Part shown: piece after piece, positions 44,769 to 54,388 of the stretch | How positions within the stretch are numbered: the stretch's first letter is position 1 | Layout of the letters: the number at the start of each line of letters is the position of its first letter | Source: Pseudomonas sp. NBRC 111124 | GTDB lineage: Bacteria > Pseudomonadota > Gammaproteobacteria > Pseudomonadales > Pseudomonadaceae | Length of the DNA: 64,000 nucleotides | NCBI RefSeq assembly: GCF_001320245.1 | Contig: NZ_BCBA01000009.1 | Coordinates: 36,531-100,530, forward strand | Reading direction: 5' to 3' | Notes under the pieces: model-generated | Databases searched by the model: none | Told to the model about the DNA's origin: nothing | The model's input: only the letters and a program-made list of their open reading frames with translations | Translations under genes and position numbers: made by a program

Positions 44769-45857
44769 TTGACTGCCTGGATCCCCTCCCCGCTGCGCCA
44801 GCTTGGCCAGCGCTTGCGCGGCGCGTCAGCTAACCAGAGTGAATTGCTCAGCGAGTTCGAGGACAAGGCGCAGAGCCGTGGCTACCAACTCAGCGACGGT
44901 CAGCGCCGGGTCATCGACAGCATGGCTGCGCAGATTGCGCGTCTGCTGGAGGGGGGCCAGCCTCGCAGCCTCTATCTGCATGGTGCGGTCGGCCGCGGCA
45001 AGAGCTGGCTGCTCGATGGCTTTTACCAGGCGGTGCCCGTAACGGCCAAGCGACGCCTGCACTTCCATGACTTTTTCTCCCGCCTGCACCAGGGCATGCA
45101 CCAGCATCGCCTGCTGGACGATGCGTTGGGCGCCACCCTGGACGAGCTGCTGGGCGACTGCCAGGTGCTGTGTTTCGATGAATTCCATGTGCATGACATT
45201 GGCGATGCCATGCTGCTGACTCGGCTTTTCAACGCCCTGTTCGCCCGCGGCATCTTCCTGTTGGTGACCTCCAACTATGCGCCTGAAGGGTTGCTGCCCA
45301 ACCCGCTGTACCACGAGCGTTTCTTGCCAGTGATCCGCTTGATAAACAGCTCGATGGACGTGCTCGAAGTCGGCGGCGACACGGACTTTCGCAGCCTGCC
45401 GGCCAACCGCGAGCACCAGCGCTTTACCCAGGGGCACTATGTGTGGCCTGGGGATGCGACGCAGCGCCAGGCGCTGAACATCCCCGATGATCAACCGGTG
45501 GTGCTGGAGATCAATAAACGCCCGCTACGCGCCCTGGCCGTCGATGACCGACGCGTGGTGCTGGCCTTCGACGACTTGTGCGAGAAAGCCACGGCGGTGA
45601 TCGACTACCTGGTGCTGGCTGGGCAGTACGACGAGTGGATCATCGATGGACTGGATGACCTGGCGGAATGCTCGCTGGCGGCGCAGCAGCGCTTTGTCAA
45701 TCTGGTGGATGTGCTGTATGACCAGGATCGGCAGGTGACCGTGCTCGGTAGGCGACCACTGGAAGAAAGCCTCGGCGGGCCGCTGGCGGATCTGATGCGG
45801 ACCCGCAGCCGCTTGGGGCAGTTGCAACAGATCGGGCCTGTTAACGGTATTGCCTGA
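44769..45857 (+). CDS. zapE: ZapE/AFG1-family ATPase
   Basis: A P-loop ATPase of 362 residues. Walker A is LHGAVGRGKSWLLD. Walker B is VLCFDEFHVHDIGDAM, with the family-typical FDEFHVxDI, followed by sensor LLVTSNYAPEGLLPNPLYHERFLPVI. Its yeast homologue AFG1 and E. coli ZapE are linked to mitochondrial protein handling and to Z-ring constriction under stress. The start is TTG 44769 with AAGGAG at 44755-44760. Pseudomonads may encode more than one AFG1 paralogue, so this copy may not be the canonical ZapE. It is followed at once by a perfect hairpin. Confidence 0.85.
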   Translation: MTAWIPSPLRQLGQRLRGASANQSELLSEFEDKAQSRGYQLSDGQRRVIDSMAAQIARLLEGGQPRSLYLHGAVGRGKSWLLDGFYQAVPVTAKRRLHFHDFFSRLHQGMHQHRLLDDALGATLDELLGDCQVLCFDEFHVHDIGDAMLLTRLFNALFARGIFLLVTSNYAPEGLLPNPLYHERFLPVIRLINSSMDVLEVGGDTDFRSLPANREHQRFTQGHYVWPGDATQRQALNIPDDQPVVLEINKRPLRALAVDDRRVVLAFDDLCEKATAVIDYLVLAGQYDEWIIDGLDDLAECSLAAQQRFVNLVDVLYDQDRQVTVLGRRPLEESLGGPLADLMRTRSRLGQLQQIGPVNGIA

Positions 45858-45860
45858 TGG

Positions 45861-45892
45861 GCCTCTTCGCGGCTATAGCCGCGAAGAGGCCG
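45861..45892. terminator. Perfect REP-derived palindrome between convergent zapE and prpE
   Basis: GGCCTCTTCGCGGC-TATA-GCCGCGAAGAGGCC is a 14-bp perfect stem with a 4-base loop between two gene ends. It may terminate in both directions; a T-run is lacking. Confidence 0.75.
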
Positions 45893-45906
45893 GTCAGGTC
45901 AACCCA

Positions 45907-47796
45907 TCATCCAGCCCGTGGCAGATCCGCCAACACCGCCTCAATCTCCCCCAACACCGCTGGATCATCCAGAGTCGATGGCGGCACATACACCTGCCCA
46001 TCGGCAATCTTGCGCAGCACCGCCCGCAGGATTTTCCCCGACCGCGTCTTGGGCAAACGCTTCACCAGCCGCACCCGGTTGAAGCACGCCAGCGCGCCGA
46101 TCTCGTCACGCACACGGCCCACCAGTTCAACCAGCAACTGCGCTTCGGCTATACCTTCGCCATCCTTGAGCACCACCAGCGCCAGCGGCACCTGGCCCTT
46201 GATTTCGTCATGGACACCGATCACCGCACACTCGGCCACCGCCGGGTGACGGGCGACCAGGTCTTCCATCTCGCCCGTGGACAGGCGATGCCCGGAGACG
46301 TTTATCACGTCGTCAGTGCGGCCCATGATGTAGACGAAGCCCTCTTCATCGAGGTAACCGCCATCGCCGGTGTGGTAATAGCCCGGGTAGGTCTGCAGGT
46401 ACGCCTGCAGGTAGCGCTCATGGTCACCCCACAAGGTCTGGCTACAGCCGGGCGGCAGCGGCAGGGCGATGACGATGGAACCCTGTTGATCGGGCCCCAG
46501 CAGATGCCCGTCGTCATCCAGTACCCGCACGTGGTAGCCCGGCACTGCGCGATTGCTCGAACCCGGCCGCGCCGCACTGCCTTCCAGCCCAACGCAAGGC
46601 GCGGTCACCGGCCAGCCGGTTTCGGTCTGCCACCAATGATCGTGCACCGGTTTGTCCGTGACCCGCTCCAGCCATTCATGGGTACTGGAGTCGAGCTTTT
46701 CTCCGGCCAGGAACAGCTGGCGCAGCGAGCTCAGGTCATGCTTGCGGATCAGTTCACCCTCCGGGTCTTCCTTGCGGATCGCCCGCATGGCGGTCGGTGC
46801 GCAGAACAGGGCGTTGACCTTGTACTGCTCGACCACCCGCCAGTACGCCGAGGCGTCCGGAGTGCGGATCGGCTTGCCCTCATAGAACACCGTGGTGCAG
46901 CCGCTCATCAGCGGCCCATAGACGATCAGCGAATGGCCCACCACCCAGCCGACATCGGAAATGCCCCACCACACATCGCCAGCCTGCATGCCATAGATAT
47001 GGCGCATCGCATAGCAAAGCGCGACCGCATTGCCGCCATTTTCGCGAACGATACCCTTGGGTTTGCCCGTGGTGCCGGAGGTATACATGATGTACAGCGG
47101 ATCACCAGCGTCCAGCGCCACGGGTGCTACCGGTTCGGCACCGGCCAGCGCCTGCTGCCAGTCCAGATCACGGCCCGGTTGCAGCTGCGCGCGGGCCTGT
47201 GGCCGTTGCAGCACCAGCACATTACGGGGTTGGTGGCAGGCCACCTGCAGGGCGCGGTCAACCAGCGGTTTATACTCGATCACCCGGTCGAACTCCAGGC
47301 CACAGGACGCGGTGAGCAAGAGCGTCGGCCGCGCATCGTCGATGCGCAGCGCCAGCTCGTTGGCGGCAAAGCCACCGAACACCACCGAATGCACCGCGCC
47401 GATTCGCGCGCAGGCAAGCATGGCCATGGCCGCCTGGGGCACCATCGGCATGTAGATGATCACCCCGTCGCCCTTGCCCACGCCCAACTGACGCAGCAGG
47501 CCGGCCAGGCGCGCCACTTCGTCGCGCAACTGGTTGTAGGTGAAGGCCTGCTGCGCAGCGGTCACCGGTGAGTCGTAGATCAGCGCCAGCTGCTCGCCGC
47601 GGCCCAGTTCAATCTGCCGGTCGAGGGCCAGGTAACAGCTGTTCAATTGGCCGTCGGCGAACCAGCGGTGGGTGCCGTCGGGGTTGTTCTGCAGGGTCAG
47701 CGAGGGCTTGCGGTACCAGGCCAGGGATTCGGCCTGTTCAGCCCAGAAGGCAGCAGGGTCGGCAATGGATTGGGCGTAGCTGTGCTGATAGGTCAT
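45907..47796 (-). CDS. prpE: Propionyl-CoA synthetase
   Basis: An adenylate-forming enzyme of 629 residues in the acetyl/propionyl-CoA synthetase family. It activates propionate for the 2-methylcitrate cycle. The N-terminus FWAEQAESLAWYRKPS and NSCYLALDRQIELGRGEQLAL match PrpE. YTSGTTGKPKGIVREN is the P-loop, WWQTETGWPV the A5 region, YHTGDGGYLDEEGFVYIMGR the A7 region, and TRSGKILRAVL holds the regulatory/catalytic Lys. ATG 47796 is used because the extra 20 residues of the longest frame (from 47856) lie in the promoter region. It is divergent from a LysR gene, and the other prp genes are 11 kb away. Confidence 0.92.
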   Translation of the reverse strand: MTYQHSYAQSIADPAAFWAEQAESLAWYRKPSLTLQNNPDGTHRWFADGQLNSCYLALDRQIELGRGEQLALIYDSPVTAAQQAFTYNQLRDEVARLAGLLRQLGVGKGDGVIIYMPMVPQAAMAMLACARIGAVHSVVFGGFAANELALRIDDARPTLLLTASCGLEFDRVIEYKPLVDRALQVACHQPRNVLVLQRPQARAQLQPGRDLDWQQALAGAEPVAPVALDAGDPLYIMYTSGTTGKPKGIVRENGGNAVALCYAMRHIYGMQAGDVWWGISDVGWVVGHSLIVYGPLMSGCTTVFYEGKPIRTPDASAYWRVVEQYKVNALFCAPTAMRAIRKEDPEGELIRKHDLSSLRQLFLAGEKLDSSTHEWLERVTDKPVHDHWWQTETGWPVTAPCVGLEGSAARPGSSNRAVPGYHVRVLDDDGHLLGPDQQGSIVIALPLPPGCSQTLWGDHERYLQAYLQTYPGYYHTGDGGYLDEEGFVYIMGRTDDVINVSGHRLSTGEMEDLVARHPAVAECAVIGVHDEIKGQVPLALVVLKDGEGIAEAQLLVELVGRVRDEIGALACFNRVRLVKRLPKTRSGKILRAVLRKIADGQVYVPPSTLDDPAVLGEIEAVLADLPRAG

Positions 47797-47891
47797 GGTG
47801 GTGAAAACCCGGTACTTGTTGTTATTGAAGGGCGAACAACGAGTATGGCCCGCCACACCGGGGCCGCCATGGGACTAAAGTCACAACGGAC

Positions 47892-47905
47892 CTGCAAATT
47901 TGCAG
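47892..47905. promoter_or_regulatory. Perfect palindrome between prpE and lysR gene
   Basis: CTGCAAATTTGCAG is a perfect 14-bp palindrome in the 180-base divergent gap, about 72 bases before the LysR start. It is the likely binding site of that LysR regulator for prpE and its own promoter. Confidence 0.6.
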
Positions 47906-47976
47906 ACAAGGCAAAAACGCCCCACAACGGTGCAAAGCCTCTAGAATAAGCCCCCTTCTCCACCACAGAGCAACCC

Positions 47977-48843
47977 ATGGACATTGAGCAGGCCCGAACC
48001 TTTCTGGAGATTGTACGTTGCGGCAGCCTGGTTGCCGCCGCCGAGCGCCTGTTCGTGTCGCAGACCGCTATCACCGCCCGTGTGCAACGCCTGGAGCAGC
48101 AACTGGGCTGCCAGTTGTTCGTGCGCAGCCGCAACGGCGCCAGCCTGACCAGTGATGGCGAGGCCTTCGTCAGCTACGCCAACCAGCTGGTGCAGACCTG
48201 GGAGGCAGCGCGTCGTGACCTGCCGCTGCCCGAAGGCTGCCAGCAGATGCTGCATGTGGGCGCGGAAGTGAGCCTGGGCAATCCGATGCTGCTTGACTGG
48301 GTCACTGCCTTGCACCGCGAGCTGCCCAGCCATGCCATCCGCAGCGAGGTAAGCGATGGTGAGTCGTTGCTGCGCAAGGTGGAGATGGGCCTGCTCGACG
48401 CCGCACTGGTGTACCAGCCGACCTACGGCCCAGGGTTGCAGGTGGAGCAGTTGATGGAAGAAAAGCTGATCCGCGTGCGCAGGGTCGACCTACCCGAACC
48501 CTACATCTACATTGACTGGGGCGAGGCGTTCCGCCGCCAGCATGACGCCGCCCTGCCCGACTGCGCACGTCCGGCACTGAGCTTCAACCTCGGCCCACTG
48601 GCCTTGCAGTTCATCCTCGATCAGGGAGGCAGCGGCTACTTCCGTACCCGCGTGGTGCAGGCTTATCTGCAGAACGGCGTGTTCGAGCGGGTGCCGCAGG
48701 CGCCGGAATTCACTTACCCGACCTACCTGGTATACCCGCGCAAGCGCGACAGCGAGGCCCTGCAGCAGGCCTTCACCGTGCTGCGCCGGCTGGTGGCAGC
48801 CGGCGCCAGCGATTGGTCACAACGCTGGGACCCGGTTCTCTGA
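47977..48843 (+). CDS. LysR-family transcriptional regulator
   Basis: A 288-residue LysR protein. The N-terminal winged HTH is MDIEQARTFLEIVRCGSLVAAAERLFVSQTAITARVQRLEQQLGCQLF (bases 47977-48119), and the C-terminal effector domain runs from about residue 90. The effector cannot be inferred from sequence. Being divergent from prpE with a palindrome between them suggests it controls propionate activation, although the prp operon itself is usually under PrpR or a GntR regulator. Its last 27 bases overlap the convergent HPP-CBS gene. Confidence 0.92.
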   Translation: MDIEQARTFLEIVRCGSLVAAAERLFVSQTAITARVQRLEQQLGCQLFVRSRNGASLTSDGEAFVSYANQLVQTWEAARRDLPLPEGCQQMLHVGAEVSLGNPMLLDWVTALHRELPSHAIRSEVSDGESLLRKVEMGLLDAALVYQPTYGPGLQVEQLMEEKLIRVRRVDLPEPYIYIDWGEAFRRQHDAALPDCARPALSFNLGPLALQFILDQGGSGYFRTRVVQAYLQNGVFERVPQAPEFTYPTYLVYPRKRDSEALQQAFTVLRRLVAAGASDWSQRWDPVL

Positions 48844-49974
48844 GGCACTGCCAGCGGCGCTTAGCAGCTGGCGCTTGAGGCCGGCGATCAGGTCAGTCTG
48901 GGTGACGACCCCCACCAGCTGGTCCCCGTCGAGCACCGGCAGGCAATGCAGGCCCTGCTCACACAGCAGCGGCAACAGGCGCTCCAGGGGATGCTGGATG
49001 CTGACGCTGATCACCCGCCGGCTCATCACCTGCTCCATGCGCACCGCCTTGCGGCCGAACAGGCCACGCCAGCTGAACGGGCCGCGCTGCATGGCCGGGC
49101 CGACCAGGTCGCTGAGGCTGACGATGCCCACCAGCTTGCCCTCCTGCAGGACCGGCAGGGCCTTCAGATGATGGCTGCTGAGCATCTTCCAGGCTTGCTC
49201 CAGCGTGGTATCCGGTGAAGCGAACTGCACGTCACGGGACATCACCGCCCCGGCAGTGATGCCGCCGAGGCTGCGCTGCAGGGCGTGCTGTTCGGTGGCC
49301 AGGATGATGCGCTCCAGCTCGTCGCGGGTGACGTCGACAAATTCGCCCAACTCCTCCAGCGCCTGATCCAGGTCGGCGCCGTTGATGCCGACGCGCTCGC
49401 TGGGCAGCGGGTCATGGGTGTGGTGCAGGTCCTTGCGCGGCACCGTGCCCTTCGGGTAACGCACACCGGTCAGGCGGTTGTAGATCACCGCCACGCTCAC
49501 CAGAATCAGCACATTGAGCATCACCGGCTCCAGCAGGTGATCCCCCATGGCCGTCAGCCCTGGGTCGGCCAGCACCGCACTCACTGCCACGCCACCGCCC
49601 GGCGGGTGCAGACAGCGCAACACGCACATCACCAGAATCGAGAGGCCCAGGGCCGCAGCGGCCACCCACAGTTCGGCGCCCAAGCCCTGACGCATGGCCA
49701 GGCCGACCGCACCGGCCAAGGCATAGCTGCCGAGCACTGGCCACGGCTGCGCCAGAGGCCCGGAATGCACGGCAAACACCAGCACCGCCGAGGCAGCCAG
49801 CGGGCCGAGCAGGTGCAGGGCAATGCCCGGGCCATAGGCCAGGCTGGTCAGCCAACCGGCGAGCAACAGGCCAAGCAACGCGCCGATACCGGCACGCAAC
49901 CATTCTTTGGGAGGGGTATTCAGGGGCGCTGGCAACAGCCGCTGAAGAAGACTTACGGAACGCATGGCAGACAT
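48817..49974 (-). CDS. HPP-domain membrane protein with CBS pair
   Basis: A 385-residue protein. The N-terminal HPP domain has about four to five membrane segments between residues 25 and 170 and the signature CVLRCLHPPGGGVAVSAVL. The cytoplasmic C-terminal half carries two CBS domains: GAVMSRDVQFASPDTTLEQAW ... LVGIVSLSDL and VMSRRVISVSIQHPLERLLPLL ... VGVVTQTDLIAG. CBS pairs commonly sense adenine nucleotides; HPP proteins have been linked to nitrite transport in plants and cyanobacteria, but the substrate here is unknown. Its end overlaps the convergent LysR gene by 27 bases. Confidence 0.88.
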   Translation of the reverse strand: MSAMRSVSLLQRLLPAPLNTPPKEWLRAGIGALLGLLLAGWLTSLAYGPGIALHLLGPLAASAVLVFAVHSGPLAQPWPVLGSYALAGAVGLAMRQGLGAELWVAAAALGLSILVMCVLRCLHPPGGGVAVSAVLADPGLTAMGDHLLEPVMLNVLILVSVAVIYNRLTGVRYPKGTVPRKDLHHTHDPLPSERVGINGADLDQALEELGEFVDVTRDELERIILATEQHALQRSLGGITAGAVMSRDVQFASPDTTLEQAWKMLSSHHLKALPVLQEGKLVGIVSLSDLVGPAMQRGPFSWRGLFGRKAVRMEQVMSRRVISVSIQHPLERLLPLLCEQGLHCLPVLDGDQLVGVVTQTDLIAGLKRQLLSAAGSASENRVPAL

Positions 49975-50124
49975 TCAAGTAATCGTGATCTGTAGTTTTT
50001 CTGATTAAAAACGAGGGGATTGTGCCGGGTGGAGGAAGACAGGGCTAATTCAAAAAAATGCGGCTGTACTGCAATTTTTTTGCAGTGCCGATCTGGGCAC
50101 TGGGGTCACGAAGCGGCCCTGGCA

Positions 50125-51444
50125 CTACCGAGCCTTGCGCGGCAACTCAATGCTCACCCGCAGCCCGCCCAAGGGGCTTTCCAGCAACGCCAGGCGCCCG
50201 CCCCAGGCCTCGACGATATCGCGCACGATCCCGAGTCCCAACCCATGCCCATCGACCTGCTCATCCAGTCGCGAGCCGCGTTCCAGCACCTGCAGGCGCA
50301 GGTTTTCGGGAATGCCTGGGCCGTCATCATCGACCCACAACTGATACCCCTCGGCAGTCGCCGCGATCCCCAGCTGCACTTCGCTGTCGGCCCACTTGCA
50401 GGCGTTGTCCAACAGGTTGCCGAGCAGCTCCAGCACATCTTCGCGATCCCACGGCAGCAGCAGGCCCGGCGGTACATCGTACTCAAGCAGCAAGCCCTCG
50501 CCATGGATCATGCCCAAGGTTGCGAGCAAGCCTGGCAGCTCGGCATCACAATCGAACTGCGCCCCGGGCAAGGCATCGCCCGCCAGGCGTGCCCGGTTCA
50601 GCTCGCGGGCCAGGCGCTGCTGAATCTGTTCCAGCTGGTCACGCAACTGCGCCTGTACCTCTGGCAGGTCCTTCAAGCGTTCGCTAGAGGCCAAGCTGAG
50701 CAACACCGCCAGCGGCGTCTTCAGCGCATGGCCAAGGTTGCCCAAGGCATTGCGCGAACGGCGCAGGCTGTCTTCGGTGTGGCTGAGCAAGTGGTTGATC
50801 TGGTCCACCAGCGGCGTCAGCTCGCTGGGCACCTCGTCATCGAGCTGCGAGCGCTGGCCCTGCTGCAGCTGGACAATCTGCTGGCGCGCACGCTCCAGCG
50901 GGCGCAGCGAGCGGGTGACGGTGATGCGCTGCAGCACCAGTACGATCAGCAATGCCACCAGGCCCATGCCCAGGCCAATCTGCTGCAGCCGACGAAAACC
51001 CTCGCGCACCGGCGAATAGTCTTGCGCCACGCTGATCGAGATGTCCTGGCCCAGGCGCCGGTAATCGGCGCGCAATGCCAGCAGTTGCTGCCCTTCCGGG
51101 CCCAGTTCGTGGCTGTCGGACAGCCCTGGCGCGGCCGGTTTGGGCATGTCCAGGTCCCACAGCGAACGCGAGCGCCAGGTGCCCTGTTCGAAATCGATAC
51201 GGAAGTAGTAACCCGAGAAGGGCCGCTGGTAGGCCGCGGAAATGCGCCGCTCATCCAGCTGCAGGCCGTTAGGCCCACGCACCAACGCCACCAGCAGGTT
51301 CTCGCTTTCCTTGCGCAGGCCGTTTTCCAGATAGCGCTGCAAGCCCGCCTCGAACAGCCACAGGGTCAGCTGCGCCAGCACCACGCCGACCACCACGAGC
51401 ACCGCGACCAGGCCCAGGCTAAGGCGCGCCTGGATGGACTTCAC
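50125..51444 (-). CDS. Two-component sensor histidine kinase (membrane)
   Basis: A 439-residue inner-membrane kinase. TM1 is [22 protein letters not shown]; then a periplasmic sensor loop (~35-160); TM2 is [19 protein letters not shown]; then a HAMP linker. The H-box is [16 protein letters not shown], the N-box [14 protein letters not shown] and the G-boxes DDGPGIPE and [18 protein letters not shown]. The start is GTG 51444, which overlaps the response regulator's TGA (GTGA), so the longer frame to 51690 is rejected. It ends a four-gene operon with two PepSY genes and its regulator; PepSY proteins near such kinases suggest envelope sensing. The ligand is unknown. Confidence 0.92.
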   Translation of the reverse strand: MKSIQARLSLGLVAVLVVVGVVLAQLTLWLFEAGLQRYLENGLRKESENLLVALVRGPNGLQLDERRISAAYQRPFSGYYFRIDFEQGTWRSRSLWDLDMPKPAAPGLSDSHELGPEGQQLLALRADYRRLGQDISISVAQDYSPVREGFRRLQQIGLGMGLVALLIVLVLQRITVTRSLRPLERARQQIVQLQQGQRSQLDDEVPSELTPLVDQINHLLSHTEDSLRRSRNALGNLGHALKTPLAVLLSLASSERLKDLPEVQAQLRDQLEQIQQRLARELNRARLAGDALPGAQFDCDAELPGLLATLGMIHGEGLLLEYDVPPGLLLPWDREDVLELLGNLLDNACKWADSEVQLGIAATAEGYQLWVDDDGPGIPENLRLQVLERGSRLDEQVDGHGLGLGIVRDIVEAWGGRLALLESPLGGLRVSIELPRKAR

Positions 51445-52109
51445 CCGGTGCTCCCGGCATAGAGGTAACCTTGCCCACGGCGGGTCTCGATGACGCTGCG
51501 GCCAAGCTTGCGCCGCAGGTGGTTGACGTGCACTTCCAGCACGTTGGAATCGCGTTCGGTTTCGCCGTCGTACAGGTGCTCGGCCAGGTGGCTCTTGGAC
51601 AGGATCTGCTGCGGGTGCAGCATGAAGTAGCGCAACAGGCGAAATTCTGCGGCAGTGAGCTGGATGTCGACGCCATCGCGGCTCACGCACTGGCGGCTTT
51701 CATCCAGGTGCAGACCCGCAGCTTCCAAGGTTGGCCGATTGGCCAGGCCACGTGCGCGGCGCAGCAGCGCCTGGATGCGCAGCTGCAGCTCCTCGGGGTG
51801 GAACGGCTTGCTGAGGTAGTCGTCGGCCCCGGCCTTCAGGCCTTCGATACGCTCTGCCCACGACCCGCGCGCCGTGAGGATCAGCACCGGCGTAGCCAGG
51901 CCGCCAGCACGCCACTGCGCCAGCACCTCTAGCCCCGGCAAGCCCGGCAGGCCGAGGTCGAGGATGATCAAGTCGTAGGGTTCACTCTGCCCCTGGTACA
52001 CCGCATCGCGGCCATCGGCCAGCCAGTCCACGGCGTAACCCTGACGCTGCAGGCTGGTGGTCAGTTCGTCGGCCAGGGGCACGTTGTCTTCGACAAGCAG
52101 CAGGCGCAT
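51441..52109 (-). CDS. OmpR/PhoB-type response regulator
   Basis: A 222-residue regulator. Receiver: [13 protein letters not shown], phosphoacceptor Asp 51 in [13 protein letters not shown] and Lys in [13 protein letters not shown]. The C-terminal winged helix has [22 protein letters not shown] and [16 protein letters not shown] ... [11 protein letters not shown]. It resembles the QseB/PmrA group. ATG 52109 starts one base after the upstream PepSY gene's stop, which shows translational coupling. It should control this operon and unknown envelope or metal genes after phosphorylation by the downstream kinase. Confidence 0.93.
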   Translation of the reverse strand: MRLLLVEDNVPLADELTTSLQRQGYAVDWLADGRDAVYQGQSEPYDLIILDLGLPGLPGLEVLAQWRAGGLATPVLILTARGSWAERIEGLKAGADDYLSKPFHPEELQLRIQALLRRARGLANRPTLEAAGLHLDESRQCVSRDGVDIQLTAAEFRLLRYFMLHPQQILSKSHLAEHLYDGETERDSNVLEVHVNHLRRKLGRSVIETRRGQGYLYAGSTG

Positions 52110-52110
52110 G

Positions 52111-52425
52111 TCAGTCGTCTTCCTCGTCTTTGAGCAGAGCACCGCTGCTGGCATCGAGCTTGATCTCACGCACCACGCCTTCCTGGGTCAGCAGTTCGAC
52201 TTCGTATTCGTAGCGGCCGTCGTCTTCTTCCAGCTCGGCCTCCAACAGGCGCGCCCCGGGGTAACGCCCCAGGGCGGTTGCCAGCAACTGCTCGAGCGGC
52301 AGGATGACGCCCTTCTGGCGCAGTTTCAGGGCTTCATCCTGATCCAGGTCCCGAGCAACGGCCAAAGAGCACACGGCCAGCAACGACAGCGCCAGGTATC
52401 GCGCCGGCCGGGGTAAGTGGATCAT
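52111..52425 (-). CDS. PepSY-domain periplasmic protein (second of pair)
   Basis: A 104-residue exported protein. The signal peptide [14 protein letters not shown] is followed by a single PepSY domain: [21 protein letters not shown] ... [39 protein letters not shown] (bases ~52140-52360). PepSY modules are thought to inhibit proteases or bind the cell envelope or metal. The ATG overlaps the stop of the first PepSY gene (one shared base), and its stop is one base from the response regulator start. The acidic C-terminus KDEEDD is typical of such small PepSY proteins. Confidence 0.9.
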   Translation of the reverse strand: MIHLPRPARYLALSLLAVCSLAVARDLDQDEALKLRQKGVILPLEQLLATALGRYPGARLLEAELEEDDGRYEYEVELLTQEGVVREIKLDASSGALLKDEEDD

Positions 52426-52733
52426 CAGCTGTCCCGCTCGTCCTTCAGCACTTCACCGGTCTTGGCATCCAGGTCGACATCCCACTCGACGTTCTGCGTG
52501 TCGCGCAGTTCGACCTTGTAGATGTAGCGGCCGTATTCGTTTTCCAGTTCCGAATCTTTGACAGTGGCACCTGGGTGCTTGGCCACGGCGGCGGCCTTGA
52601 GTTCGTCCAGCGACTTGATGGTCTTGGCATTGACCAGTTTGACCACTTCGTCAGGCTGGACGTCCTTGGCGAAGGCGGCATTGGCACCCAGGGCAAGGGC
52701 AGCGGCGGTGAACAGGGCAGTCAAGGTTTTCAT
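52425..52733 (-). CDS. PepSY-domain periplasmic protein (first gene of two-component operon)
   Basis: A 102-residue exported protein with signal peptide ALFTAAALALGANAAFA and one PepSY domain: VQPDEVVKLVNAKTIKSLDELK, HPGATVKDSELENEYGRYIYKVEL and the closing DVDLDAKTGEVLKDERDS. It is a clear paralogue of the next gene, so the pair arose by duplication. AGGAG lies before ATG 52733. It is likely the first gene under the operon promoter, which must lie in the 150 bases before the divergent patatin gene. Confidence 0.9.
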   Translation of the reverse strand: MKTLTALFTAAALALGANAAFAKDVQPDEVVKLVNAKTIKSLDELKAAAVAKHPGATVKDSELENEYGRYIYKVELRDTQNVEWDVDLDAKTGEVLKDERDS

Positions 52734-52885
52734 GGTGGCTCTCCTGAGCGACGTTCAAGTTGTCTACGGGGTTAAGACTAACCAGCGGTCCTTAATTCAA
52801 CCTGAAAACAGCTGGCGTCATGATAGCGCAGCTGTCGCGGGATCAAGACCCTATAATGACCGCCTTGTTACCTGCGAGATCCGTC

Positions 52886-53965
52886 ATGAGCGCCATTCAC
52901 ATCAAATTCCCTGCTCTCACTTTCAAAGCTGGCCAACGCGCGCTGCAGCGAATTCGCGAAGGTGGCCTGCAGGCAGCGGATGTGGGTGTAGTGCCAGGTG
53001 CGGCAGGCGGGCCCAAACCCCTGGGCATCCAGGGACTGGACTTGGCACTGTTCGGTGAATGGCTGCCTTCGGCACCGCGACAACGCGCACTGATCGGCGC
53101 CTCGATCGGCTCCTGGCGCTTCGCCAGTGCCTGCCTCGACGACCCGGTCGCCGGCATCCGCCGCCTGGGCGAGCTGTACACCGAGCAGGACTTTGCCAAG
53201 GGCGTTACCCCCGCCGAAATCAGCCGCAGCTGCCAGCGCATGCTCGACGATCTGCTGCAGGGCCGCGACGGCCAGATTCTCGCCAACCCGCACTATCGCC
53301 TGAACATTCTGGTGGTAAAAAGCCACGGCCAGCTCGCGCACGACCACCGCGGCCGCCTGGGCATGGGCCTGGGCTCGGTGATCGCCAGCAACCTGCTGGG
53401 GCGCTCGCGCCTGGCCCGGCACTTTGAACGGATCATCCTGCATGATGAGCGCAGCGCGCCGCCGCTCGATGCCCTCACCGACTTCCCTTCACGCTGCCTG
53501 CCGCTGGACCTGGCCAACCTGCGCCAGGCCCTGCTGGCCTCGGGCTCGATCCCGATGGTGATGGAAGGAGTGCGTGATATTCCCGGTGCAGGCGCCGGCA
53601 CCTACCGCGACGGCGGCCTGCTCGACTACCACCTCGACCTGCCCTACCGCGGTGACGACCTGGTTCTGTACCCGCACTTTATCGACAAGGTGGTGCCCGG
53701 CTGGTTCGACAAGGCGCTGCCCTGGCGCAAGGGCGATGCCACGCGCCTGCAAAACGTGTTGCTGATGACCCCTTCGCCGCAGTATCTGGCCGCCCTACCC
53801 TTCGGCAAGTTGCCCGACCGCAACGACTTCAAGCGCTTCATGGGCGATGCCCCTAGCCGCAAGCGTTACTGGTACAAGGCGATCGCCGAAAGCCAGCGGC
53901 TGGGGGACGAGTTGCTGGAGCTGATCGCCACCGGGCGGTTGCACGAACGGCTGCAAGCCTTGTAG
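52886..53965 (+). CDS. Patatin-like phospholipase
   Basis: A 359-residue lipid acyl hydrolase by family. The nucleophile elbow GASIG holds Ser 73. The catalytic Asp is in TYRDGGLLDYHLD, and a Gly-rich segment VVPGAAGGPKPLGIQGLD is at the oxyanion-hole position but lacks the classical GGGARG form. ATG 52886 is chosen because a TATAAT-like -10 at about 52852-52857 would place transcription after the earlier ATG of the longer frame (52820). There is no signal peptide, so it is cytoplasmic or membrane-associated. It is divergent from the PepSY operon and followed by queD 53 bases later. Confidence 0.87.
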   Translation: MSAIHIKFPALTFKAGQRALQRIREGGLQAADVGVVPGAAGGPKPLGIQGLDLALFGEWLPSAPRQRALIGASIGSWRFASACLDDPVAGIRRLGELYTEQDFAKGVTPAEISRSCQRMLDDLLQGRDGQILANPHYRLNILVVKSHGQLAHDHRGRLGMGLGSVIASNLLGRSRLARHFERIILHDERSAPPLDALTDFPSRCLPLDLANLRQALLASGSIPMVMEGVRDIPGAGAGTYRDGGLLDYHLDLPYRGDDLVLYPHFIDKVVPGWFDKALPWRKGDATRLQNVLLMTPSPQYLAALPFGKLPDRNDFKRFMGDAPSRKRYWYKAIAESQRLGDELLELIATGRLHERLQAL

Positions 53966-54018
53966 CGGCCTTGCTGGTAGACTGCGCGCATTATTGATTC
54001 ACACAGAGTTATGACCGC

Positions 54019-54375
54019 GTGGAAATTTTCAAAGAGTTCACATTCGAATCGGCCCACCGCCTGCCCCACGTCCCGGAAGGCCACAAATGTGGCCGACTGC
54101 ACGGCCATTCGTTCAAGGTCGGCCTGCACCTGACCGGCCCGCTCGACCCGCATACTGGCTGGATTCGTGACTTCGCCGAGGTCAAGGCGATCTTCAAGCC
54201 GATCTACGATCAGCTCGACCACAACTACCTGAACGATATTCCCGGCCTGGAGAACCCGACCAGCGAAGTGATCGCCAAGTGGATCTGGGAGCAGGTCAAG
54301 CCACTGATGCCGGAACTGTCAAAGGTGCGTATCCACGAGACCTGCACCAGCGGTTGCGAATACACCGGCGACTGA
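54019..54375 (+). CDS. queD: 6-carboxy-5,6,7,8-tetrahydropterin synthase
   Basis: A 118-residue enzyme of the PTPS family in queuosine (7-deazaguanine) synthesis. Zinc ligands are His 13 in FESAHRLPH and His 28/His 30 in GRLHGHSF. The catalytic Cys 24 is in [10 protein letters not shown], and the C-terminal ETCTSGCEY holds the active-site Glu. Cys 24 placement and length fit QueD and not mammalian-type PTPS. The start is GTG 54019 with only a weak upstream site. It is a single gene here; queuosine partners queC and queE are not nearby. Confidence 0.95.
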   Translation: MEIFKEFTFESAHRLPHVPEGHKCGRLHGHSFKVGLHLTGPLDPHTGWIRDFAEVKAIFKPIYDQLDHNYLNDIPGLENPTSEVIAKWIWEQVKPLMPELSKVRIHETCTSGCEYTGD

Positions 54376-54388
54376 GACATTGCGCCAC

